This document shows positions 24,282 through 34,400 of a stretch of 64,000 bases of DNA, piece by piece (position 1 is the first letter of the stretch; each line of letters starts with the position of its first letter). The notes below the pieces were generated by a model. It searched no databases. It was not told the origin of the DNA and saw nothing but the letters and a program-made list of their open reading frames with translations. A program made the translations under genes and the position numbers. Origin of the DNA: Anisus vortex (taxonomy: Eukaryota > Mollusca > Gastropoda > Planorbidae); contig OX421496.1 of NCBI GenBank assembly GCA_949126835.1, positions 17,437,844 through 17,501,843 of the forward strand, read 5' to 3'.

Positions 24282-25592
24282 TGTAGGAGGTGGAGAGGAG
24301 AGGTAAAGACAGAACGGAGGAAATTGGTGGGGTGGGGTGGAGGATGTTTGTAAATGAAGGCTGTGCATCTTTGTCTGCAAAGGGCCCAGCGGCGGTCCCT
24401 CCTGTGGCCCACTCCGGTTGCAGTGGACCAGATTGCCCGGGACGTAAATGAGGAGTGATGACTACACGCGAAACGTCTCCGGGAGGGTCGGCTAGGGGAG
24501 GATAACTCAATCATTTGACATCCTGCACTCTTGATAGGAGGTGGCAATTTGCTTCCCCTTTTTTATCTGTTAGCCCCAATCAATGGAAGACATAAACTCA
24601 CAAGAAAAAATAGTTTTCCAGTTTTGTTTTTTGCTGGTCACGTGGCCATAGAAGTTACACATAAAGGCCTCAGGCCCCCACACATTAAACTAGGATTACG
24701 GGGTTGTTTTTTTTAACGGTGTAAACGTAGGATTACTTTGGGGTCACGTGACGTTACTCACTCACCCATGTTTTGACCACTGAATGTAATACAAATTTAT
24801 ATATTAGCCGAAATTCCACAACAGTGTGCTCGAAAAAAAGACGATAGCCATAACAAACATCATCGTTATCAGAGTTTCTATATGCCTGGAGCCAACAAAA
24901 ATGTACACTGTTGTTGTTTTTTGATAATACCAGTTCATGTAACCCATTACATGCCTTAAAGGCATTAGGAATTAGTTTTTGGCAAGCAAAAAAAAAAAAG
25001 AAAGGCTTTTATGGCTATGTGAATAGCACTGAGCGGTTTTTATAATAGTGAATGTATTGTTTAAATGTATTATTGCTACATTGCTTTTTTAATCAGTACA
25101 AGCTGAAACTGAAATACATAAATGAACCACATAAAAAATATATTATTTTTACATTAGTTTACCTGAGTTTTAAATTATATTTTGTAAAACTGTGTCACTG
25201 TTGCAAGTTGTGTGGGGGGTTCATCTACCCTGTGGGTCTTTCAGTTTTCTCCCCAGACATGTTTGTCTTGCGAGGTTCAGGTTACCGTTAAAAGCCTTGA
25301 GCTTGGTGGTATTGTCCCCCGGCCCACGGTTTGTTGTGGTTTTACCTTCTTCAGGTGCCTGCTCCAGGTGTAATAGGATCTCAGACTAGATAGTTCTTAG
25401 TTGTTGTTGCCTTCACTTTGTTTGTTCGATCTACTCACTCTTGTAGTGAGTAATTCTGTTATTCTGTTTATGTGAAATGAATCACAAGAACTGTGCCGCC
25501 AGGGAGGACAATGATCCCACCTAGTTTTTTTAAAATTTCTGCATGGAGATATTAAGAGACAAACATAAGGAATGGACAGAATCATTTTATTG
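22786..25592. other. About 2.8 kb without a supported gene
   Basis: Includes a T-rich run (22857-22925), a C-run near 23224-23235, a (CA)n microsatellite (about 24233-24277) and two GC-richer complex islands (about 23270-23420 and 24340-24560). The T-rich run may be the A-tail of a reverse-oriented retroposon, but no body was identified. Confidence 0.5.
24233..24277. repeat. (CA)n microsatellite
   Basis: Uninterrupted CA dinucleotide run of just over 20 repeats. Confidence 0.97.
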
Positions 25593-25676
25593 TTTGCCTA
25601 CGTTTAATATTGTTTGCCTACGTTTAATATTGTTTGCCTACGTTTAATATTGTTTGCCTACGTTTAATATTGTTTG
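25587..25676. repeat. 20-bp tandem repeat, about 4.5 copies
   Basis: Identical head-to-tail copies of tgtttgcctacgtttaatat. Confidence 0.95.
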
Positions 25677-27022
25677 CTGTTTGTGTCTTGTATCGAGTTC
25701 AAGTGGCTACCCACGTCTCCTCTAGTAATTTTCATAGCTCGTTAAAATACTATCAACGAATATATTGACATGCGCATGGTAACAGTTTTGACGACATGTG
25801 TACTAATGAAGTTATTTGAATGCATGGTTTCCTTGTGTAGTTAGCAGGGCCGGTGTACCCGTAATCGTGTGTCCCTAAACAGTTTTTTTTTTCATTTTGT
25901 TAGGTTGATTCTTGAAATGACTATTATTACTTTATTTGCAGACTTTAATTTCTCAATAAATACAACACAATTGATTGTGATCAAATGTTTGAAAACTTTA
26001 AAAAAGACCAAAATAGATGATCTTATCCACTTATACCCACAGTAACCATTGATGCTTCACGTTTGAAAAGTCTAGAAACGTCTCGTGCCAGTTTTGGACA
26101 GGGCGAGACATGGAGCCCATTTTCCATTGACCACTTATGGAAAACTTATCGCGTTTACGCGCAACCACAGAGTTAACATCCGGGGAATTAGAACAGGAAT
26201 AACTCAGCTTCGATGAGTTTTTGGAATTTCTTTTTTTTTTTTTATATTGTGACTTTTACAAAAAAAATTTTTTCTGTTGGTATATAGATCTAGATCTAGA
26301 TAGCCTATGTGTTGTATTGTTTTATATCAGTAACGAACAATGTGAGCCTAATAGGTTGCTCCATATCTCTTTACTTATTGATCTCCATCGGCTATAGACT
26401 AGGAAACAACAAAAGACGATCAGGCTGTTTCGTAGCACTTGTCATTCTGGTGGCCATTCTTCTTCTCTTGCAAGATATATTAGCATCTACTCACACACAC
26501 TTACACACACAGACATATACAGACATGCAGCAAATACACACACACACACATACACTCGTGCGGCATCTTCCAGAACACGGACGACCAGACCAGACGTCTG
26601 GGAGCTCTATACGGCGCCCACGCCCTCGGACATTACATTTGCATCTGCGGGCGCGTTTAATTACTGGACAGATTGCCCTGCTGTATTAGGGTAGGGGGCG
26701 GCTTGATGGAGGGGGGGGGGGAGCGGGCGGGGTATCCTGGATTTTTTGTTTTCTTGTTGTTTTGCAATGAATGTTGTTTGACTTATAAAACACGTGTTTG
26801 TTGTGAACTATGTGACGTCACTTCCTATTTGATTATTTTACAGTATCCACACATTAAAAACACAATCCAGTTTATTTTACTTTCATTTCTATTATGTTAT
26901 GTTATGTACTCAGCGTAATACTTTGAACGTGCAATAGCAATAGGTTGGTTATGGCAGAGGAACACAAGGAATGAAGCAATAGGTTGATTATGACATAGGG
27001 ACACATGAAATTTTCATATCTA
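25677..27022. other. Non-coding stretch, one weak open frame
   Basis: No supported gene. A CA-rich patch lies at 26491-26555 and a G-run near 26711-26720. A 126-codon + strand frame at 26309-26689 has a hydrophobic stretch but is partly made of the CA repeat. A perfect CRE-like palindrome TGACGTCA lies at 26813-26820. Confidence 0.4.
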
Positions 27023-27023
27023 G

Positions 27024-27100
27024 CCCGTTGGTCGTGTCGCTAGTACTCAGTCAACCTGGCGGTCTGGGTTCAGACCCTGCCGCGTCCATCCTTGCCACTC
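27024..27100 (+). mobile_element. tRNA-like SINE head, second family (tentative)
   Basis: A tRNA-like stretch with gcccgttggtcgtgtcgcta (A-box-like) and a B-box-like gggttcagaccctg. It differs from the main SINE family, whose B-box is ggttcgaatcc. No body similar to the other copies follows, so this may be a different SINE or a tRNA pseudogene. A functional tRNA is unlikely because no clear acceptor stem could be paired. Confidence 0.4.
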
Positions 27101-27229
27101 TGCAGAAGGTTTGTGCTTAGCGCGTGTGATAATGTTATGAAATATCATCAAAGACTAACGAATATAACAGCAACAGGTATGCATAAAAAAAATATATACA
27201 GGTAAAATTACGCCATTAATTCTTTCTAT

Positions 27230-27843
27230 GGTCAGAGGAGTGTCACTAAGGTGTTGGGAACTTTGCGGTGGACGTTGGTCAGAGGAGTGTCACTATGGTG
27301 ATGGGAACTTTGCGGCGGACGTTGGTCAGAGGAGTGTCACTATGGTGATGGGAACTTTGCGGCGGACGTTGGTCAGAGGAGTGTCACTAAGGTGTTGGGA
27401 ACTTTGCGGTGGACGTTGGTCAGAGGAGTGTCACTAAGGTGTTGGGAACTTTGCGGTGGACGTTGGTCAGAGGAGTGTCACTAAGGTGTTGGGAACTTTG
27501 CGGTGGACGTTGGTCAGAGGAGTGTCACTAAGGTGTTGGGAACTTTGCGGTGGACGTTGGTCAGAGGAGTGTCACTAAGGTGTTGGGAACTTTGCGGTGG
27601 ACGTTGGTCAGAGGAGTGTCACTAAGGTGTTGGGAACTTTGCGGTGGACGTTGGTCAGAGGAGTGTCACTAAGGTGTTGGGAACTTTGCGGTGGACGTTG
27701 GTCAGAGGAGTGTCACTAAGGTGTTGGGAACTTTGCGGTGGACGTTGGTCAGAGGAGTGTCACTAAGGTGTTGGGAACTTTGCGGTGGACGTTGGTCAGA
27801 GGAGTGTCACTAAGGTATTGGGAACTTTGCGGTGTACGTTGAA
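27230..27843. repeat. 47-bp minisatellite, about 13 copies
   Basis: Highly uniform units: ggtcagaggagtgtcacta, aggtgttgggaactttgc, ggtggacgtt. Two early units differ together (tatggtgatg in place of taaggtgttg, and gcggcggacg). The last unit is slightly degraded. Open frames here are repeat by-products. Confidence 0.97.
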
Positions 27844-28585
27844 GTGAGAGAGACTTGGCATTGTGCTGGACATGGGAACTGGGTAAAAGGTTCTTCACAT
27901 CCCTCATTGACCAACATGACTCGTTAAGTTACTCTGCTAGTTCACTGTTATCCAGCGTATATTTACAAAGCTATTGTGAAATTCTATTCATTTTCGTTCG
28001 CAGTTATTGGACTACAGTGCATTTTTATTTTGTTTTTAGTATTTAGAAAATGTAATCATGGAAATTGAAAAAAGTGTAATCGTTGTCCAAGCCAATAACC
28101 CATTCTACTGTGTAATCTAAGTGTAAATGTTCGTACTGTGGAATTTTCTGTTCTCTTTATGATCACATTATGGTCTTCTTTGTGCCCATAACACTTTTCA
28201 GTTGTCTATTGGGGTCTGTAAAGCTTTAGTTCCACCAACTCCCCGCCCCCACACGCCCCTACCCCCACCCCACCACACCCTCCCCAACCCCCAACAAACG
28301 TAGGGTGCCTCTGCCTGGCTCTCTGTACCGGACTGAGAGCGTGTCACAGCTCAACACTTTCTGACTCCTGGGTGTCAACCGGTACTCAGCCATTTACTGG
28401 TGTTAAGCGAAGGGTGCTTTCAATTTCCATAGAATTAACCGCCCTCCCTCCCCCTCTCGTCCCTCTCCCCTTTCCTACGAGTGGCTGGTTGTTGTTTTAA
28501 AGATGAACTAAAAATAATTAAGATGGAAGCAGATATGTTGATGTGTGTGTGTGTGAATGTGTGTATATGTATGCATGTAGTAGTG
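27844..28585. other. Non-coding stretch
   Basis: A C-rich patch at about 28225-28290 is followed by a complex single-copy block (28305-28440), then a pyrimidine-rich patch and a short (GT)n at 28541-28563. No gene. Confidence 0.45.
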
Positions 28586-28667
28586 CAGGGATAGGCAACC
28601 TTTTGCTAACAGTGTGCCAAACTAGGATTTCTAAATCCTTCAGCGTGCCAACAGCCTAAATGTCAAC

Positions 28668-28990
28668 ATAATAACAATATTAATATTTGTATAGCGCTGC
28701 CAACAAACATAATGTAAGCTCAGAGCGCATTTAACATACAACTAAGAACACGGATATTACTCTAGGCTAGGAGACAAAGCTGATTGATGATTTAAAAATG
28801 ACAAATCAAATTATTGAAGCATTAACCGACCCAACCCATAAGTAAGACAGTAGTGGTCTAAAGCATACTATCTAAGGTCAATCTTGAAATAATGAGTTTT
28901 AAGTTCTTTTTGAAAGTATCAATAGAGCTTGTTTGCCTGAGTTGAATGTCAAGTAGATTCCACACCTCCAACATGCTCTATTATACTTGT
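28668..28990 (+). mobile_element. Inserted 'tatagcgc' repeat, copy 1
   Basis: A block absent from the homologous hAT copies. It begins with ataacaatattaatatttg and tatagcgctgcc, has a second gagcgc site, and contains atgagttttaagttctttt and gattccacacctcc. This arrangement is common in invertebrate dispersed repeats that I recognise only in outline. Boundaries come from where hAT similarity breaks and resumes. Confidence 0.6.
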
Positions 28991-29574
28991 TTTATTATTA
29001 TTTTATAAGACAGTTAATTTAACTCTTTGACAAGACCAAAGCCAAAAACAAAGGAAATGTATAGCGAAAATCGTCAAAAGTTTTAAAATATTTAAAAAAT
29101 TAACGTGTTTGTGATTATCATCCTTTTTATTTGCATTTATACCAATTACAATATTTTATAACTAAACTTCACATTTAGGGTGATTATTTAGTAAACATTA
29201 TAATTTTGCTTTCAAGATGAGGATCAAGCAACTGCTTATATTGATTATATTTTGTTCTCAGTTATAACTATTATTGAGATTTTCTTTAATTTGTTCAAAC
29301 GAAGTATAATAGTGTCGTTAAGCTGAATTGATACGAAGTAATTGTACAAACTGTGTAGTTAATGTAATGGTTAAGAAATGTGCATATAATTCTTTAGTCA
29401 CATAATATTTATATAATTTTCAAATACTTTTCACAGTTTGGTCATTATAAAGTTATAAGTTGTAGGCTGTTTAGTATTTTATATAATAAAAATAAGACAC
29501 ATAATATTAGAAATATTAGCGCAAATAAAACGGGCTAATTATTTCCCTTTAATTAAGTTTCTAAATTTAATATT

Positions 29575-29848
29575 AATAGTAGGCCTACTTGTATAGCGCA
29601 TATCCCGTTGATGACAGTTCTATGCGCTGACGACAGTTACATAATACAGACAACGAACAACAGATGAAAATGTATGTATGTATACGCGAATACTGCTACC
29701 GAAATAGGTGAGTCTTCAGCCGGCTCCTGAGGGTGTCATAGCTAGAGCTCTGGCGAAGCTGTAGTGGGAGGGGATCCCAGGCGGACGGTCCCGCGTAGAC
29801 GCGTTGGCTAGCGGACACTAGCCTCGCACGAGGGATCCGCAGATTCAA
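29575..29848 (+). mobile_element. Inserted 'tatagcgc' repeat, copy 2
   Basis: A second GC-richer block interrupting the same hAT relic. It starts aggcctacttgtatagcgc, has a tatgcgctgac site, then ggtgagtcttcagccgg, gagggtgtcatagc, gggaggggatcccagg and a cgcacgagggatccgcag end. It shares the tatagcgc start and overall order with the insertion at 28668 but is a different subfamily. Confidence 0.6.
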
Positions 29849-30238
29849 TAGTGATGCCAAACTAATATTACTGACTATTACTGACTAATTATTATTTCTT
29901 TATATAATTCCAATATTTTGGTATTCATTATAACATTTAATTAGAGAGATACAATTATTTACGTTAAACAGTTGTAAATAAACATTTCCTGTATTTATTG
30001 TTTGTCCATTTAACCATAAGGGGTTTATCTTTTTAACATTAGCCTAATAATGACAACAACTGCTAGTAAAAAGTCTCTAATGTTTATTAAATAAACAAAA
30101 AAAAATTAGTTTTCGAATAACTTATATTAAATGTTTAATTATAGAAGATGAGCATAAAAACTCTTTTAAATGTATTAATCTGCATCAATAAATGAGCGCC
30201 TTGTTTTGAATGCTTTTCGCTAATTTATAAAGACACAT

Positions 30239-30462
30239 TTATATATTAGCAACACATTGATATATCAGCAACACATTGATATAACAGCAACACTTTGATA
30301 TATCAGCAACACATTGATATATCAGCAACACATTGATATAACAGCAACACTTTGATATATCAGCAACACATTGATATATCAGCAACACATTGATATATCA
30401 GCAACACATTGATATATCAGCTACATATTGATATATCAGCAACACATTGATATATCACAAAC
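30239..30462. repeat. 19-bp tandem repeat, about 11 copies
   Basis: Units of atatatcagcaacacattg, with variants ataacagc and ctttg. It adjoins the truncated end of the hAT relic. Confidence 0.95.
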
Positions 30463-30976
30463 ACTCTCATGCGCTGTTTAACATTTGGTGTAGGGTTCTA
30501 GGCATTAATTTTTTATTTTTTTTTAAACAAGTTTTGTCTTTTTAACTAAAATATTAAAATTTTTCAGAATGTATGGGGTTGGTGATGAAGCTGATCTAGA
30601 CATAAAAAGTGTTTTGCTTTTTGTCTGAGTTTTAGTTTAGCTTTAGATAAATAGATCTGGTTGATTTATAGGATCATAGTTTCATACTCTGAAGTTCTTT
30701 CTAGAATTTTTTTTTTTGTAATGTTCGATGTTGTATGTAACACGGGGACGCGGAGACGGAGTAATTAAATATCTACGGGTAGATTGCACGTTGGGGGGGG
30801 GGGGGGGGGGCGGGGCTAGTGTTGTCTCAGAAGTGTTTAGAGTGAGTTGACTTTTTGGGCCTTCATTGGTGCCCTTCTCCCCCCCCCCCCCCCAATCCCA
30901 TCAGACAGGTCAGAAGACAGAGGGGGGGTGGGGAGGAGTATAGACGAGTTCAAATGAGTGCGTGACGTCTTGGAGA
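30463..30976. other. Non-coding stretch with G- and C-runs
   Basis: A G-run (about 30794-30810) and a C-run (about 30880-30893) flank a short complex block. No gene. Confidence 0.5.
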
Positions 30977-30977
30977 T

Positions 30978-31451
30978 AACTAGTGGACGTCTGTTTATTC
31001 ACTAGTGGACGTCTGTTTATTGACACTAGTGGTCGTCTGTTTATTGACACTAGTGGTCGTCTGTTTATTGACACTAGTGGACGTCTGTTTATTGACACTA
31101 GTGGACGTCTGTTTATTGACACTAGTGGACGTCTGTTTATTGACACTAGTGGACGTCTGTTTATTGACACTAGTGGACGTCTGTTTATTGACACTAGTGG
31201 ACGTCTGTTTATTGACTCTAGTGGACGTCTGTTTATTCACTAGTGGACGTCTGTTTATTGACACTAGTGGTCGTCTGTTTATTGACACTAGTGGACGTCT
31301 GTTTATTGACACTAGTGGACGTCTGTTTATTGACACTAGTGGACGTCTGTTTATTGACACTAGTGGAGTCTGTTTATTGACACTAGTGGACGTCTGTTTA
31401 TTGACACTAGTGGACGTCTGTTTATTGACACTAGTGGACGTCTGTTTATTA
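30978..31451. repeat. 24-bp minisatellite, about 20 copies
   Basis: Units of actagtggacgtctgtttat plus tgac. Variants are ggtcgtc for ggacgtc and a few 1-2 base deletions. Because 24 is divisible by 3, all frames stay open over long distances on both strands. The resulting repeat proteins are by-products. Confidence 0.97.
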
Positions 31452-34400
31452 GGTGGACCTCGTGACTTCATGCTATGTAATATGAAACAGAAACTGGTTC
31501 TTGCCCTCTGCTGTGTGTGTGAGTGCACTATAATATAATGACCTACCTATGGCATGAATTGTTGTCGCACTGTTTCATAAGCATAGGTCGTTGATTTATA
31601 CATACAACAACTGGTGTGTTTTTTTAACCTTAGTTTATGAAAGTTTCTTGTTGTATATGTACCGTAAATTTACAATATTTTATCTTGCTTTTCATTTCAT
31701 TTACTAGATATATGATTGTTTCTTTTATAGTATAAATACTGTCTAGCCTACATTAAACTTATGATATTTTGTGTTGATAAACGTCTGGACTTCGCGTAGG
31801 CCGTATAATTTTATGTGATCAATTACAAAACATTTAACCGTTTTTAATAGAATAAAAAAAGTAACATAATATCATCGTTGAAAAAAAAGTATAACGAGAA
31901 AAACAAGATTAACATTAAAATCTTCCAATCGATGTCTATGAAGACGTCATATTCCTCTAAGTGCCGAATAGTTGGCCAGATAAAGTGACTTGTAAAACCT
32001 AATTTTAATATATGACTGTATATTTTTGTTTTGTTTACAACAGTTATATTGAGCCTCGAAGGATTCTCACTCTATTAGATTGGGGATGTTAAAATTATAG
32101 AATTATGGCCTTTGTAAGCTTAAATTAAGTAGTTAAGTAGTTTAAATTTAAATGTATACGTTATTACGTGGCAATATTTAAATACTAAAACAAGCCACCA
32201 TTAATTACATCACACCTGGTCAAATTGTAGTTATATTGTTATTTCGGCTAGAGCCCCCATTCAGTTCATGAAATAATAGTTATTATGTTGTTATAGTTAG
32301 TGTGATTATACTTTCACTTGGTGAAGGTCTTATTATATCAATCTGATATTAATTTATTGTAGTCTAGGTAATCCTGGTTCAAAATATCCCCTGGTAATCT
32401 ACATAACGTAGAGTAGAGTTTTATTTGATTTTCCTTCATGTATAACTATCTTGGCTCATATTATACAGCAAGTATCGTGATGTTAAGTTGTAGTGTTGAT
32501 TATTACTATAGTAATATAAGTAACACACACACACACAAGTATAAAGAGTTGATAAGCTGACGTAAACCAAGCTGTGTAAAGCAACGAATAATTGGTTTAA
32601 TTACAAAATCCTCAATTAAAAATCCGAATGATATTTATACACAAGTAATTAAGAATAAAACATGATCCATAGTATGAATAAGAAATATCTTCAATAAGCT
32701 TGAATAGTATTGAGACTAGTTGTAAAATAATATTGAATCCTTCATATTAGAAATCAATAGGAGTTTTATCTCAGAGCACACATTTTAGCATGTTTACTTG
32801 TCGAAGGCTGGCAAAGAACTGTCTAAACCGTTCACCGCTACGCGTGGGTCTATCTTATGGGTCGTTTCGATACTATGCACGAATACACGAGAGTACATTA
32901 CACTATATAATAAAATATTAACGTTTAATGAAAATATCCGAATACTACCGGTGTCACAAGGTCGGCCATCTTGTCCGAGAACGAGACTTTTGGGAAAAAA
33001 AACAACGCACTATTTACGGTGGGTAAATCCATCGACCTTGGCTCTTGAGCGCGTGCACAGATCGTGATGTTATTGAGGTTGAAGAAAACAACGTTCTAAT
33101 TAAATTGGGAAAAACCAATGTCCTTGGTCTATGAAATGTTTTATATCGCTTTTACGGCAATTCGGTTAAATGATTAGTATCTGTTTAATAACAATGCAAT
33201 GTATGAGTTTTACGTTTCGTAACAACGTGAATGGATCATTAGCTGGTGGGAAATAAAAGTGGCTGGGATTTCTTCCGGTTATACAATCCCCAATCGTATG
33301 GGGAATGGAAATGGGTGAATTTACAATGTTGCAGTTTTATCCTTTAATTGAGAGTTGTCATCAGCTAAACTTTAGTTTGATAAGCTAATCAATGTATACA
33401 TTATATTAATATGTCTTTAAAGTCCGGCTTCCTTCAAAAAATGTACGTCCAACCATTGAATAATTAAACCTCTGTACAATGCCCGTAATTAGCGATGCTA
33501 CGGTAAATGAATCAATGTGAGATTTGAAAAGAACTCATTAGAGATTGTATACCTTCTATTTAGTGACTATACCCCCTGCCCCCTAATGTAAGGTAATACC
33601 GGTATTTTATGATAAATTTATCCATATCTCCCATTATCAGGAGGCCGGTGTTTGTTCTTGATAGAATACAAAATTAGACTTGTTTCATTTATTAATGTCA
33701 TAATCTCTGTGTCTTGTGTTTCCATATTTGGCCCTGTACAGTTTCATTAACGTTTGAAAACATTTGATCCACTTCAATAGAAAAACTTAAGTCCGTCATA
33801 CGTTCAAAATTTTTCTCTAATAAAAAAAAAAGATGGACGTACTTGTTTGTGTGTTTATAATAATCAGATAATTTCAATTTGTTGTTCATCTTAATAATGG
33901 GTAAAAAATAAATTGTTTAGATTTGAGTTGTTGTTAGTTGTTGTTGATGTTGTTTATATGTTTGACTTAATAGAAAAGACATTATGAGAGGACGCAACTC
34001 GACTCCTGCCATTATGAGAGGACGTAACTCGACTCTTGCCATATTCAGACATCTATTTTATTTATGTTCGATTATCTTTCTCTTAACCCGCGCTTCCCTT
34101 TTTTTGTTTTGGTATCAAATTAATAATGCAATAAGATGAACTTTTTAAAAGACTGTAATCGTACACTGATGATGTAACAAGATGTGGAATAGAATGGATG
34201 TAGAGGATACCTCCATTAAATATAATAAAATCTCAACTTATATAATTATAGATATATAATTTGATCGTGATTTTATACTTAGTAAAGAAATAATAAAATG
34301 CAAAGACGATTTTTTTTATATATTACAAACTCTTAATCTTCACTTATTATCCTTATCCCCACCCAGACTGGGCCCCGCGCAATCCGTTTCGCATAGGACC

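Larger units (their letters stand above)
28586..30238 (-). mobile_element. hAT relic, reverse orientation, with two nested insertions
   Basis: Starts cagggataggcaacctttt and continues as the reverse complement of the 18091-19758 copy: the 'cagtgtgccaaactagg' and 'cagcgtgccaacagcct' blocks, then AT-rich blocks, 'atagtgatgccaaa' near 29850, 'aaaaagtctctaa' near 30070 and 'gagcataaaaactc' near 30150. The opposite inverted terminus is not found and no 8-bp duplication is seen, so that end is truncated near the tandem repeat at 30239. Confidence 0.8.

Noticed and set aside
27024..27100. Functional tRNA gene
   Set aside because: A B-box-like segment is present but no convincing cloverleaf or acceptor stem could be paired by eye; treated as a SINE-like head or pseudogene.
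30910..31538. Repeat-protein frames of up to 177 codons on both strands
   Set aside because: The 24-bp unit is a multiple of three, so frames stay open by construction. No unique N- or C-terminal domain.
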